Origin: Clostridia bacterium
Lineage (GTDB): Bacteria > Bacillota > Clostridia > Oscillospirales > Acutalibacteraceae
Assembly (NCBI GenBank): GCA_017397105.1
Contig: JAFQKF010000033.1
Span: 1 to 64,000, forward strand
Length of the DNA: 64,000 nt
Direction of reading: 5' to 3'
The notes under the pieces were generated by a model. It had not been told where the DNA came from. It ran no database searches and saw only the letters and a list, made by a program, of their open reading frames with translations. The stretch's first letter is position 1; each line of letters starts with the position of its first letter. Shown one piece after another: positions 32,807-41,767 of this stretch. The position numbers were made by a program, and so were the translations under genes.

Positions 32807-33376
32807 TTATTTTATCTGAGTTATTTTATCCCCTTTGACAACGAATGCACGTGTTGCAATATCTATGAGAGGTTGGTCATTTTCGGGGGAATCGGTATAA
32901 AAATCGTCAATCTTTCCCTCGGGATACGTTTCAAAGAACGCTTTTATCTTCTGGGAACGGATGCAGAAACGGGTGATTTTTCCCGTTTTTTCATCGAACT
33001 GCGAGCCCATATAATTCTTGATTCCGAGTCTTTCGCAGATAACCTTCATTGAGGCTTCGGGCGAGCCGGTTATTATGAGGTCATCCTCTTTCTGAATCTC
33101 TGCGTAAAAAGGTTTGATTTTATGCATATGCGTATCCCAGAACCTGACGGCATCGGCATGGAAATCAGGGATTGAGGAGAAGAATTTTTCAACTTCGGGA
33201 GAGTATTTGGTCATAAAATCGTTTACTGTTATTTTTCCTGCCTTGTATTTGCCGAATGCATACAGCACTCCGGGCAGATGTCTGAGCAGAGAGGGGTGGC
33301 GTCTGATGTAGAACTTGAAAAAATCAAGCATACTTTCGCCGTCGTAAATTGTGTTGTCAAAATCGTATACGTTCAT
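32807..33376 (-). CDS. HAD-family phosphatase (subfamily IB)
   Basis: A 189-residue HAD hydrolase. Motif I is DFDNTIYDGES at residues 5-15 (nucleophile Asp5, acid Asp7), motif II is LIITGSPEA, and the later DDFYTDSPEND gives the metal-binding acids. The helical cap is inserted after motif I, as in phosphoserine-phosphatase-like members. The substrate is unknown. The start codon follows the upstream stop with no gap, which points to coupled translation. Confidence 0.88.
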   Translation of the reverse strand: MNVYDFDNTIYDGESMLDFFKFYIRRHPSLLRHLPGVLYAFGKYKAGKITVNDFMTKYSPEVEKFFSSIPDFHADAVRFWDTHMHKIKPFYAEIQKEDDLIITGSPEASMKVICERLGIKNYMGSQFDEKTGKITRFCIRSQKIKAFFETYPEGKIDDFYTDSPENDQPLIDIATRAFVVKGDKITQIK

Positions 33377-34984
33377 TTACCACTCATCACTTTCATCAAT
33401 CATTACTGCGTGTGCGCAGCGGATTCCGTCAACTGCAGCGGAAACTATTCCGCCTGCATAGCCTGCACCCTCGCCGCAGGGGTAGATTCCTCTGATGTTT
33501 GCCTGATAGATATCGTCACGCAGGATTCTTACGGGCGAGGAGCTCCTTGTTTCGGGAGCGGTAAGCACGGCTTCGGGCAGAGCGAAGCCTTTGAGACTTC
33601 TGTCCATTTTAACAATTGCCTCAGCCATTGTCTGTGTAACACGCTCGGGCAGGATTTTTCTTATATCATCGGGCGTAACTCCTGTTGCGCAGGTGGGCTT
33701 GACTCCGCCGAGCTTTGTTGAAGGAGTATTATTAAGAAAATCGCCGACCGTCTGGCAGGGGGCGCTGTAATCGCTGCCGCCTCTGATGAATGCAGTCTGC
33801 TCGATTTTTCTTTGCAGTTCAATGCCTGCAAGCGGATGCTCGCTGCCGAAATGTTCTGGCTCGATACCTACAAGCAGAGCAGAGTTGGAGTTTTCGCCGT
33901 CTCTGGCGTATTCGCTCATTCCGTTAACTACAACGCTGTTTTCCTCCGATGCTGCGGCAACAACCGTACCGCCCGGGCACATACAGAAGGTGTAAGCGCC
34001 TCTTCCGTGGTCGGGATGGCAGGAAAGCTTGTAGTCTGCGGCGCCGAGAGCCTTATGGCCTGCAAAAGAGCCGTACTGGGCTTTATCAATGAGCTCACGG
34101 GGATGCTCGATTCTTACACCTACAGAGAACGGCTTTTGCATCATTTTGATGCCTTTTTTATAGAGCATTTCCACGGTGTCACGGGCAGAGTGACCGATAC
34201 ACAGTAAAAGAGTGTCGGTTTCAATACCGTGAATGCTTCCTTTTGAATCGGTATAATTAACACCGTAAACTACACCGTTTGCTATAACAATATCGGTCAT
34301 CCGGCAACCGAAATGCACCTGACCGCCAAGGGAGATAATTTCCTCTCTGAAAGCCTTTACAACAGCGCCGAGTCTGTCGGTGCCGATGTGGGGACGGGAG
34401 GAATATCTGATTTCTTCGGGCGCTCCGTGAAGAGCAAGTTCATCTATTACTTTACGGCAGAGGGGGTCTTTGATGCCTGTGGTGAGCTTGCCGTCGGAGA
34501 AAGTTCCTGCGCCGCCTTCACCAAACTGAACGTTGGACTGCGTATTGAGCTGCTTCTGAGTCCAGAAACGGTTTACGTCAGCCGTTCTTGTGTCAACATC
34601 ATTTCCACGCTCAAGCACAATAGGCTTAAGACCTGCACGGGCTAGGATAAGTGCGGCAAAGAAACCTGCAGGCCCGAAACCTGCGATTACAGGCGGAAGC
34701 TTACTTGTTCTGCGAAGTGGAGGGGCACAGTAAACAACTTTTTCGCCCTTTTCCGCCTTAGGGTTACGGCAGGAGGCAAGAACACTGTCCTCATCACCGT
34801 CAAGGGTTACGTTTACGTTGTACACGAAGAAGATGTTATCTTTTTTTCTGCTGTCAACAGCCTTCTTTGTAATCTCAAGATCTGTTATTTTTTGGGCGGA
34901 GCACCTGAGTGCTTTGGCGGCGAGAGATTTAAGCTCTCTTTCATCACTGTCAAGCGGAAGCTTGAGCTCATTAATTTTAATCAT
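33377..34984 (-). CDS. FAD-dependent oxidoreductase (COG2509-like)
   Basis: A 535-residue flavoprotein of an uncharacterised but widespread family. An N-terminal 85-residue domain rich in beta strands precedes a Rossmann FAD-binding motif (VIAGFGPAGFFAALILARAG, near residue 100) and the family hallmark FGEGGAGTFSDGKL near 150. FCMCPGGTVVAA follows further on, and a C-terminal GEGAGYAGGIVSAAVDG closes the FAD site. It overlaps the upstream flavoprotein gene by 4 bases (ATGA). The physiological substrate is not known. Confidence 0.9.
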   Translation of the reverse strand: MIKINELKLPLDSDERELKSLAAKALRCSAQKITDLEITKKAVDSRKKDNIFFVYNVNVTLDGDEDSVLASCRNPKAEKGEKVVYCAPPLRRTSKLPPVIAGFGPAGFFAALILARAGLKPIVLERGNDVDTRTADVNRFWTQKQLNTQSNVQFGEGGAGTFSDGKLTTGIKDPLCRKVIDELALHGAPEEIRYSSRPHIGTDRLGAVVKAFREEIISLGGQVHFGCRMTDIVIANGVVYGVNYTDSKGSIHGIETDTLLLCIGHSARDTVEMLYKKGIKMMQKPFSVGVRIEHPRELIDKAQYGSFAGHKALGAADYKLSCHPDHGRGAYTFCMCPGGTVVAAASEENSVVVNGMSEYARDGENSNSALLVGIEPEHFGSEHPLAGIELQRKIEQTAFIRGGSDYSAPCQTVGDFLNNTPSTKLGGVKPTCATGVTPDDIRKILPERVTQTMAEAIVKMDRSLKGFALPEAVLTAPETRSSSPVRILRDDIYQANIRGIYPCGEGAGYAGGIVSAAVDGIRCAHAVMIDESDEW

Positions 34985-36213
34985 AATTTTCCTCCAAGTT
35001 CACCTGCAAGCAGGCCGGAAGACCAGGCCCACTGAAGATTGAATCCTCCGCAGTTGCCGTCAACGTCTGCAATTTCGCCTGCGATAAACAAATCGGGGCA
35101 GATTACGGATTCCATGGTTTTTTTATTGATTTCATCTGCTTTTATGCCGCCGCAGGTTACCTGAGCTGTATCAAAACCTCGTGAAGAGGTGATTCTCAGA
35201 GGAAAAGCCTTGGAAACTGCAGCAAGATTCTCTATTTCAAAATCTGTAAGCTCTGCTATCTTTTTTGAAGAATTGTAAAGTGAAACAGCTTTACAAATTG
35301 CAATTCCGACCGCTTTTGGGAGCAATCCTGTAAGCAAAGAGTCAAAATCTCTTAAAACTGTTGATATACAAAGGTTTTTGATGTATTTACAAAGCGATTC
35401 GTGCGACATATCAGGCAAAAAATCGATTGTTGTAAAGGTATCCATCTTTACACCTTTTGCTTTGATACGCTCTACGGTAGAGGCGAGCTCCATAGCGGCG
35501 ATTCCGGAAATTCCGTAGTCGGTAAAGAGTAATTCACCTTTTCTTTTGATTTGATTGCCGCCTAAATCATAAATTGAAAGCTCTGCCGAGTGTACACGCA
35601 CTCCTTTGAGCGGTTTTGTGACGGATTGGTCCGCATTTAGTGCGGTAAGTGAAGGGCAAAGGTCGGTTAACGAGTGACCGAGCTGTTTTGCAAGCAGGTA
35701 TCCGCTGCCGTTTGCACCCTGCGAGGGGGACGCTTTTCCACCGGCGGCAAGGATAAGCTTTTTTGAAAAGAATTCAGAATTTACCGTAAATCCGTTTTTT
35801 GCTTTTTTTACGGTTTTCACCTCGTAGTCACAGTAAATGTTTATATTTTCTGTGTTTACCGCAAAGCGCAACGCATCGAGCACACTTGCTGCCGTGTTGC
35901 TAAGAGGGTAAATTCTGCCTTCCGAATCCGAGTAAGTGAGCAGACCGAGGGATTCGAAAAAGCGGAGAGTTTCTTTAACTGAGTATTTATTTAATGCGTA
36001 TTGTGCAAAATCTGCGTTTGTATAAGGATGCTCTGCGGCGTGCAGGTTGGAAAGATTGCACCTGCCGTTGCCGGTGGCAAGGATTTTCTTGCCGATTCTC
36101 GGCATACGTTCAAGAATTGCGATTTTTATGCCGGGATAAAGCCTTGAAGCGTTTATAGCCGCAACAAGCCCTGAAGCACATCCGCCTATTATAATCAAAT
36201 CAAAGCTTTCCAT
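34981..36213 (-). CDS. HI0933-like NAD(P)/FAD-dependent oxidoreductase
   Basis: A 410-residue flavoprotein of the YtfP/HI0933 (aminoacetone-oxidase-like) family. The FAD motif LIIIGGCASGLVAAINASRL starts at residue 6, with LERMPRIGKKILATGNGRCN, LAAGGKASPSQG, and the C-terminal FIAGEIADVDGNCGGFNLQWAWSSG that is diagnostic for the family. The start has AGGAGG 6 bases upstream. It is the first gene of a three-gene minus-strand unit of two flavoproteins and a HAD phosphatase. Confidence 0.92.
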   Translation of the reverse strand: MESFDLIIIGGCASGLVAAINASRLYPGIKIAILERMPRIGKKILATGNGRCNLSNLHAAEHPYTNADFAQYALNKYSVKETLRFFESLGLLTYSDSEGRIYPLSNTAASVLDALRFAVNTENINIYCDYEVKTVKKAKNGFTVNSEFFSKKLILAAGGKASPSQGANGSGYLLAKQLGHSLTDLCPSLTALNADQSVTKPLKGVRVHSAELSIYDLGGNQIKRKGELLFTDYGISGIAAMELASTVERIKAKGVKMDTFTTIDFLPDMSHESLCKYIKNLCISTVLRDFDSLLTGLLPKAVGIAICKAVSLYNSSKKIAELTDFEIENLAAVSKAFPLRITSSRGFDTAQVTCGGIKADEINKKTMESVICPDLFIAGEIADVDGNCGGFNLQWAWSSGLLAGELGGKL

Positions 36214-36238
36214 ATCCGCCCTCCTGAAATATCAATCT

Positions 36239-36268
36239 ATTCTACAATATTTAGTGCATTATTGTCAA
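36239..36268 (-). promoter_or_regulatory. Promoter of the flavoprotein operon
   Basis: On the minus strand TTGACA (36263-36268), an 18-base spacer and TAGAAT (36239-36244), just upstream of the start at 36213. Confidence 0.65.
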
Positions 36269-36288
36269 CTTATAATGGAATTCTGTTA

Positions 36289-36317
36289 TTGATATTAAAT
36301 AAAAATTGTGTTATAAT
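36289..36317 (+). promoter_or_regulatory. Sigma-A promoter of the DUF1858-trmK unit
   Basis: TTGATA (36289-36294), 17-base spacer, TATAAT (36312-36317), 34 bases before the start codon at 36352. Confidence 0.78.
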
Positions 36318-36351
36318 TTTAAAGTAAATATCAAACGAAAGGATGTTTTTT

Positions 36352-36561
36352 ATGACAGCAATTACAAAAGATTCAAAAATCGGCGAAATCCTTGATGCGC
36401 ACAGAGATTGCAGCAAGTTTTTCCTTGCAATGGGTATGCATTGCCTCGGCTGCCCCTCTGCAAGGTCTGAGAGCGTTGCTCAGGCATGTGCAGTTCACGG
36501 TGTTGACTGTGACAGCCTTGTAAACGCAATCAACGAATATCTTGCATCAAAAAATGATTAA
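36352..36561 (+). CDS. DUF1858 domain protein (hybrid-cluster-protein-associated disulfide type)
   Basis: A 69-residue cytoplasmic protein made of one DUF1858 domain. The motif MGMHCLGCPSARSES carries a CxxC pair, and further cysteines (positions of AQACAVHGVDC) suggest a disulfide or metal site. Such proteins are thought to have redox roles. The ATG at 36352 is preferred over 36343, which abuts the Shine-Dalgarno. It overlaps trmK by 8 bases, so the two are translationally linked. Confidence 0.85.
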   Translation: MTAITKDSKIGEILDAHRDCSKFFLAMGMHCLGCPSARSESVAQACAVHGVDCDSLVNAINEYLASKND

Positions 36562-37246
36562 GCTTTCGCCAAGAATGATGATGGCGGCGCAAATGGTGTG
36601 CCCCGGCAGAAGAGTCTGCGATATCGGGACTGACCATGCCTATCTGCCCGCTTATCTCGTCTTAAACGGAATATCACCTTCGGCCCTTGCCTGCGATATT
36701 GGCAAGGGTCCGCTTGAAAATGCCCGGAAAAGCGTGGAGGCTTACGGGATTGCAGATAAGGTTGAACTGCGTTTATCCGACGGACTCGATGAAATCCGTG
36801 AGGATGAAGCGCAAGAATTTGTTTTCTGCGGCATGGGCGGCACTCTTATGGCAGAGCTTATCGGCAGATGCGAGTGGCTTAAAAATCCCGATAAACATAT
36901 TGTTGTTCAGCCCATGAGTCATATTGACGATATCCGCAGGTATTTCATCAAAAACGGATTCGAAATTGAAAAAGAAAGTGTGTGCGTTGATTCGGGGCAT
37001 ATTTATGCCGCGGTGAGCGCGCATTATACGGGCGAAATCAAGGAATATCCTGCAGGATATATCTATTACGGTGAGCTTGCCGTGAATACTGACACCTTGA
37101 GCGTGCAATATGTGGAGAAGCAGCTTTCTCGCCTTCAGAAGCATTTAAAAGGCATTGAGAACAACCCTGATTTGCGTGAAGAGTACGCAGAGCTTCAGAG
37201 CGTTATTTCGGATATAACGGAGGTGCTTTCGGATGTTAACAGTTAA
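36554..37246 (+). CDS. trmK: tRNA (adenine(22)-N1)-methyltransferase TrmK
   Basis: A 230-residue SAM-dependent class I methyltransferase that makes m1A22 in bacterial tRNAs. Evidence: VCDIGTDHAYLP (SAM motif I), ACDIGKGPLENA, FCGMGGTLMAELI, the VVQPMSHIDDIRRYF stretch, and a C-terminal coiled-coil helix pair (about 180-225). It overlaps the genes on both sides, and the same gene order (trmK before nif3) is common in Firmicutes. Confidence 0.93.
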   Translation: MIKLSPRMMMAAQMVCPGRRVCDIGTDHAYLPAYLVLNGISPSALACDIGKGPLENARKSVEAYGIADKVELRLSDGLDEIREDEAQEFVFCGMGGTLMAELIGRCEWLKNPDKHIVVQPMSHIDDIRRYFIKNGFEIEKESVCVDSGHIYAAVSAHYTGEIKEYPAGYIYYGELAVNTDTLSVQYVEKQLSRLQKHLKGIENNPDLREEYAELQSVISDITEVLSDVNS

Positions 37247-37997
37247 GGATATTTACGATTATATAAACAGCTTTGCTCCGTTTTGCATGCAGGCAAAGTG
37301 GGATAACAGCGGTATGCTTGTGGGCGATTTTGCGCAGCAGGTCAAAAAAATCGCTGTTTCACTCGATATTACTGCAGATGCCGTTGAGTATGCGGCTAAA
37401 GCAGGGGCTGACCTTATTGTAAGCCATCATCCCGTTATTTTTGCAGCAAAAAAGAGTGTTTACAGCTCAGACCCCGTTTACCTGCTTGCAAAGAATTCGA
37501 TGAGTGCTGTCTGTGCTCACACTTCGCTTGATATTGCAAGCAGCGGAGTTAACGATGCGCTTTGCGAAAAGCTTATGCTTAAAGGTGAGCCGCTTACCGA
37601 TGAAGGTGAGGAGACAATGGTGAGAGTTGCCGAGCTTGAAGAGGCACTTTCTGCTGAGGATTTTGCGGCTTTTGTCAGCGAAAAACTTTCGGCGGCGGTG
37701 CAGGTAAGCGACTGCGGTAAGATAATTAAAAAAATTGCCCTTTGCGGCGGCGCAGGTGCTGATTTCATGCAGGCTGCAGCAGATTGCGGATGCGATGCGT
37801 ACGTTACGGGCGAAGCCAAGCATCACGAATACCTTCAGGCAAAGCAGTCAGGAATTACTCTTATCACGGCAGGTCATTATGAAACCGAGAATCCCGTGGT
37901 TGATATGATAGCACGCAAGCTTGAGGAAAAATTCGGGATTGAGGTTGTTACGGTGCCGACGCAAGCACCGTACTATACTATTATTTCAAAAGGATGA
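37233..37997 (+). CDS. Nif3-like dinuclear metal centre protein
   Basis: A 254-residue member of the Nif3/YqfO (DUF34) family, hexameric rings with two metals per subunit. The N-terminal SHHPVIF and CAHTSLDIASSGVND provide metal ligands, and the C-terminal part has YVTGEAKHHEYLQA and ITAGHYETENPVV. The insert between the halves is short compared with B. subtilis YqfO. Its function is unsettled (once annotated as GTP cyclohydrolase I type 2). It overlaps trmK by 14 bases. Confidence 0.92.
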   Translation: MLTVKDIYDYINSFAPFCMQAKWDNSGMLVGDFAQQVKKIAVSLDITADAVEYAAKAGADLIVSHHPVIFAAKKSVYSSDPVYLLAKNSMSAVCAHTSLDIASSGVNDALCEKLMLKGEPLTDEGEETMVRVAELEEALSAEDFAAFVSEKLSAAVQVSDCGKIIKKIALCGGAGADFMQAAADCGCDAYVTGEAKHHEYLQAKQSGITLITAGHYETENPVVDMIARKLEEKFGIEVVTVPTQAPYYTIISKG

Positions 37998-38003
37998 TGA
38001 AGT

Positions 38004-39761
38004 GTGCCGCTTGACGGTTTTACGCTTAATTTATTAAAAAATGAGCTTGCCGCTCAGATTGTGGGCAGCAGGGTGGAGAAGATACATCAGCCGTCAAAGG
38101 ATTCGCTGGTGTTTTCTTTGCGTACAAGGGAAAAGACAATGCGTCTGCTTGTATGCGCAAGCGCAAATTGCCCGAGGTTGCACCTGACCTCTCATGCGCC
38201 CGAAAATCCTGCAACTCCGCCTATGCTGTGTATGCTTTTCAGAAAGAATCTGACGGGGGCAACGATTACCGCCATCAACCAGAAAGGGCTTGACAGAGTT
38301 GCATTTATTGAGTTTTCAGGCACTAATGAGATAGGTGACAAAACTCAGTTTACGCTTGCTGTTGAAATAATGGCGAAGCACAGCAACATAATTCTTATAA
38401 ATTCGCAGGGCAATATCGTGGATGCTGTAAAGCGTGTAGACTTTACACAATCCTCTGTAAGGCAGATTCTGCCTACCTTCAGGTATGAACTTCCTCCAAC
38501 CCAGAATAAGCTTAATCTGTTTGAAATCACCGCAAAAGAAGCGGTGAATGATATTTGTTCAAAGAGCGGTAAAAGGCTTTCTTCGGCGGTACTTGAAGTG
38601 TTGGAGGGTGTTTCTCCGCTTGTGTCAAGGGAAATTGCGGCATATTCCTGCGGCGGCGATATATCCGTTGAGGAAATGCGTGACGTATATAAAGAACGCC
38701 TTGAAACTAAGCTTGAAGAGATAAAAAGCATATTGCACGCAGGGAAAGCAAAGCCGACCGTGCTTAAAAGTGACAGTGTAAAGTTTATGGACTTTACATT
38801 CATGGATGTTGAGCAGTATGGATTCTCTGTTGAGAGCGTTGAGTTTGAAAGCTTTTCAAAGCTTCTTGATGATTTTTATTATGAAAAAGACCGCAGGGAG
38901 CGTACGGGGCAGCGCAGTCAGTCGCTCATGAAGCTGCTTAGCAATACAACGGCAAGGATTTCCCGTAAGCTTGCGGCGCAGAGAGCCGAGCTTGAAGCGT
39001 GCGAGGACAGAGAAACTCTGCGTATCAATGCAGAGCTCATAATGGCAAATCAGTACGCTCTTGAAAAAGGTGCTGTTTTTTACGAGTTGGATAATTATTA
39101 TACGGGCGAAAAGGTGCGTATAAAAGCAGACCCTGCGCTTTCTCCCAATGCAAACGCTCAGAAATATTACAAGGAATACCGCAAGGCAAAAACGGCTCAG
39201 CAGATGCTCGGCGACCTTATAGAAAACGGTGAGCAGGAGCTGAGTTATATCGAAACCGTTATTGATGCCGTAAACAGAGCAGAAGGATTCACGGAGCTTG
39301 CGGAAATACGCAACGAGCTGTATGAATCCGGATATCTTAAGCGGGCTAAAAATGACAAAGGTAAAAAGGCAAAGCCTTTACCGCCGCTTGAATATATATC
39401 TGATGACGGCTACAGAATTCTTGTAGGCAGGAACAACGTTCAGAATGATATTCTTACCTTCAAAACGGCGAGAAGGGATGATTCGTGGTTCCACGCTTCA
39501 AAAATGCCCGGCTCGCACGTTGTTGTGCTCGGTGAGGGTGAAATTATACCTGAAAGTACCGTTCGTCAGGCGGCGGCGCTTGCTGCTTATCACAGCACGG
39601 GCAGGGATTCTTCAAGAGTGCCCGTTGATTATACTGAGGTAAGAGAGCTTAAAAAGCCTGTAGGTGCAAAGCCCGGCAAGGTTATTTATCATACTTACAA
39701 TACGATGTGGGCAGTGCCTGAAAGAGAGCTTTGCGAAAGACTTGCAAAGAATAAAAAATAA
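38004..39761 (+). CDS. rqcH: NFACT-family ribosome rescue factor RqcH
   Basis: A 585-residue protein of the Rqc2/NEMF/Fbp54 family. It binds stalled 50S subunits with peptidyl-tRNA and recruits tRNA-Ala to add a C-terminal alanine tail as a degradation tag, leading into ClpXP. NFACT-N (about 1-200) begins MPLDGFTLN and contains the KIHQPSKDSLVFSLR stretch. A helical coiled-coil middle (about 280-430) is followed by the C-terminal NFACT-R domain with ILVGRNNVQNDILTFK and WFHASKMPGSHVV. It starts with GTG, with AAGGA upstream. Confidence 0.92.
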   Translation: MPLDGFTLNLLKNELAAQIVGSRVEKIHQPSKDSLVFSLRTREKTMRLLVCASANCPRLHLTSHAPENPATPPMLCMLFRKNLTGATITAINQKGLDRVAFIEFSGTNEIGDKTQFTLAVEIMAKHSNIILINSQGNIVDAVKRVDFTQSSVRQILPTFRYELPPTQNKLNLFEITAKEAVNDICSKSGKRLSSAVLEVLEGVSPLVSREIAAYSCGGDISVEEMRDVYKERLETKLEEIKSILHAGKAKPTVLKSDSVKFMDFTFMDVEQYGFSVESVEFESFSKLLDDFYYEKDRRERTGQRSQSLMKLLSNTTARISRKLAAQRAELEACEDRETLRINAELIMANQYALEKGAVFYELDNYYTGEKVRIKADPALSPNANAQKYYKEYRKAKTAQQMLGDLIENGEQELSYIETVIDAVNRAEGFTELAEIRNELYESGYLKRAKNDKGKKAKPLPPLEYISDDGYRILVGRNNVQNDILTFKTARRDDSWFHASKMPGSHVVVLGEGEIIPESTVRQAAALAAYHSTGRDSSRVPVDYTEVRELKKPVGAKPGKVIYHTYNTMWAVPERELCERLAKNKK

Positions 39762-39765
39762 AGAA

Positions 39766-39805
39766 ACAGCCGCTTTGTGTAAAACACAGAGCGGCTGTCC
39801 TTTTT
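39766..39805. terminator. Bidirectional terminator between rqcH and the DUF378 gene
   Basis: A long stem ACAGCCGCTTTGTGT/ACACAGAGCGGCTGT (one mismatch) with T-rich tails on both sides, between convergent genes. Confidence 0.9.
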
Positions 39806-39823
39806 GGTTAAATACAGTTTTGT

Positions 39824-40048
39824 TCAGTTGTGAGATTCGTCCTCGATGGCTTCGGTAACTCGCGAATCTCTGAAAAGCAGAGAGATGCACCAGATGCCTG
39901 CCAGAGCAACAACTGTGTAAACAATTCTGCTGATTATTGCACCCTGACCGCCGAAAATCCAGGCAACCAGGTCGAACTGAAACAGACCTATGCTGCCCCA
40001 GTTCAATGCGCCGATGATGACGAGTGCAAGAGAAATTTTATCAAGCAT
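39824..40048 (-). CDS. DUF378 small membrane protein
   Basis: A 74-residue protein with two transmembrane helices. MLDKISLALVIIGALNWG at the N terminus and the following DLVAWIFGG are typical of the DUF378/YuzA family, of unknown function. The start at 40048 is fixed by AAGGAG 9 bases upstream. It is 77 bases after rfbC and may share its transcript. Confidence 0.88.
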   Translation of the reverse strand: MLDKISLALVIIGALNWGSIGLFQFDLVAWIFGGQGAIISRIVYTVVALAGIWCISLLFRDSRVTEAIEDESHN

Positions 40049-40124
40049 TGATTTCAACTCCTTACATACTTGTCGTAAGTAGTATGAACCTGAAATCTGA
40101 GCTTTATTCAAAAAATGAAGAATT

Positions 40125-40676
40125 TTAAAATTTAAAATGAACGTCACTGTCTTTAAGACAGGGCGCACAGGCATCCTTCTGAGAAAGAATGGGGGTTAAA
40201 CAGGGCCATTCAACACCTATTGCAGGGTCATCAAAGCGGATGCTGCGGTCATTTTCCGGCGAATAGAAATTGTCAACCTTGTAAAGCACTTCGACGTCGG
40301 GGGTGAGAGTGACAAATCCGTGAAGAAAACCTGCGGGGATATAAAACTGCTTTTTGTTCTCTTCGCTGAGAGTTACGCCTACCCATTTGAGATAGGTGGG
40401 CGACCCTTCGCGGATATCAACCGCAACGTCGAAAATTTCACCCTTGGTGCAGGAAATAAGCTTTGTCTGAGCCATGGGGTCGGTCTGGCAATGCAGACCT
40501 CTCAAGGTGCCGACCTCGGCGGAGAATGAGCGGTTATCCTGAGTGAATACAGTGTTTATTCCTAATTCGGCAAGAGTTCTCTGAGAATATAACTCGTAAA
40601 ACCAGCCTCTGCTGTCACCGTGTACGGTGGGCTCAAGGATAAAAAGACCGTCAATTTCAGTTTTTATAAGATTCAT
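40125..40676 (-). CDS. rfbC: dTDP-4-dehydrorhamnose 3,5-epimerase
   Basis: A 183-residue cupin epimerase, third step of dTDP-L-rhamnose synthesis for envelope polysaccharide. Motifs: GDSRGWFYELY, FTQDNRSFSAEVGTLRGLHCQ with the catalytic His, KGEIFDVAVDIREGSPTY, and IPAGFLHGFVTL. It lies 6 bases after rfbA. The rfbB and rfbD genes are not in this window. Confidence 0.95.
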   Translation of the reverse strand: MNLIKTEIDGLFILEPTVHGDSRGWFYELYSQRTLAELGINTVFTQDNRSFSAEVGTLRGLHCQTDPMAQTKLISCTKGEIFDVAVDIREGSPTYLKWVGVTLSEENKKQFYIPAGFLHGFVTLTPDVEVLYKVDNFYSPENDRSIRFDDPAIGVEWPCLTPILSQKDACAPCLKDSDVHFKF

Positions 40677-40682
40677 AGGAAA

Positions 40683-41603
40683 TCATTCCTCTCGTCCCCA
40701 ACGGGGCCTTTCGCCGGGCTTGCCGCCGTAAAGAATTTTACCCTCGGCAACTCTGCGAAGATGCTGACCGTATGAGGATTTGCCGTATTTTTCTGCTGAT
40801 TCAAGCAATGCACGCTTGCTTATCCAGCGCATATTATATGCGATTTCTTCAGGGGCGGAAATCTTGATGCCCTGAAGCTTTTCGACTGTACGGATAAAGT
40901 TTGAAGCATCAGTAAGCGCTTCAACGGTACCCGTATCAAGCCATGCGAAGCCTCTGCCCATGAGCTGGATGTCAAGGTCGCCTGCTTCAAGATAAAGCTG
41001 ATTTATATCGGTTATTTCAAGCTCGCCTCTTTTGGAGGGCTTGAGGGATTTTGCATATTCAACAACCTTGTTATCATAGAAATAAAGACCTGTTACGGCA
41101 TAGTTTGATTTGGGGACTTCGGGCTTTTCTTCAATAGAAACAGGGATTCCGTTTTCGTCAAACTCAACAACGCCGAAGGACTGCGGATTTTCAACGTAAT
41201 AGCCGAAGATTGTGGCGCCGCTCTTCTTTTTGGAGGCCTGACGAAGAAGATGACCGAGTCCGTTGCCGTAAAAGATATTGTCGCCGAGAATCATGACAAC
41301 GGAATCGTTGCCTATGAATTCTTCACCTATGATGAATGCCTGAGCAAGGCCGTCCGGATGCTCCTGCACGGCGTAGGAAAGCTTGATTCCGAATTGCTTG
41401 CCCGAGCCGAGAAGCTGCTCAAACTTGGGAGTATCTTCAGGTGTTGATATAATAAGTATTTCCCTTATTCCTGAAAGCATGAGGGTTGACAGTGGATAAT
41501 ATATCATAGGTTTATCGTAAACAGGGAGAAGCTGTTTACTTGTTACCATTGTTAACGGATAAAGGCGAGTGCCCGAGCCGCCGGCAAGGATTATACCTTT
41601 CAT
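40683..41603 (-). CDS. rfbA: Glucose-1-phosphate thymidylyltransferase
   Basis: A 306-residue nucleotidyltransferase, first step of dTDP-glucose and dTDP-rhamnose synthesis. The N-terminal [20 protein letters not shown] is the nucleotide-binding signature, followed by ILGDNIFYG (metal Asp) and GFAWLDTGT. The start has AAGGAG upstream. It is the first gene of the rfbA-rfbC pair and has its own promoter. Confidence 0.96.
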   Translation of the reverse strand: MKGIILAGGSGTRLYPLTMVTSKQLLPVYDKPMIYYPLSTLMLSGIREILIISTPEDTPKFEQLLGSGKQFGIKLSYAVQEHPDGLAQAFIIGEEFIGNDSVVMILGDNIFYGNGLGHLLRQASKKKSGATIFGYYVENPQSFGVVEFDENGIPVSIEEKPEVPKSNYAVTGLYFYDNKVVEYAKSLKPSKRGELEITDINQLYLEAGDLDIQLMGRGFAWLDTGTVEALTDASNFIRTVEKLQGIKISAPEEIAYNMRWISKRALLESAEKYGKSSYGQHLRRVAEGKILYGGKPGERPRWGREE

Positions 41604-41646
41604 TTAATCAAACTCCTTAGGAAGTTATTACCGCATGATTAACATC

Positions 41647-41675
41647 ATTTTACCACTTATAGTGAAAAGTGTCAA
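41647..41675 (-). promoter_or_regulatory. Sigma-A promoter of rfbA
   Basis: On the minus strand perfect TTGACA (41670-41675), 17-base spacer, TAAAAT (41647-41652). Confidence 0.78.
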
Positions 41676-41707
41676 TGTTAAAAAAATAAATGTAACCTAT
41701 GTGTAAC

Positions 41708-41748
41708 TTTTGCACAAAAACTGCGCACACCCGTGGGTATGCGCAGTT
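41708..41748 (-). terminator. Terminator of ileS
   Basis: Stem AAACTGCGCACACC with GGGTATGCGCAGTTT (one wobble) followed on the minus strand by TTTTTG; it lies 20 bases after the ileS stop. Confidence 0.85.
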
Positions 41749-41767
41749 TGTTTATCGGTTATTGAAT

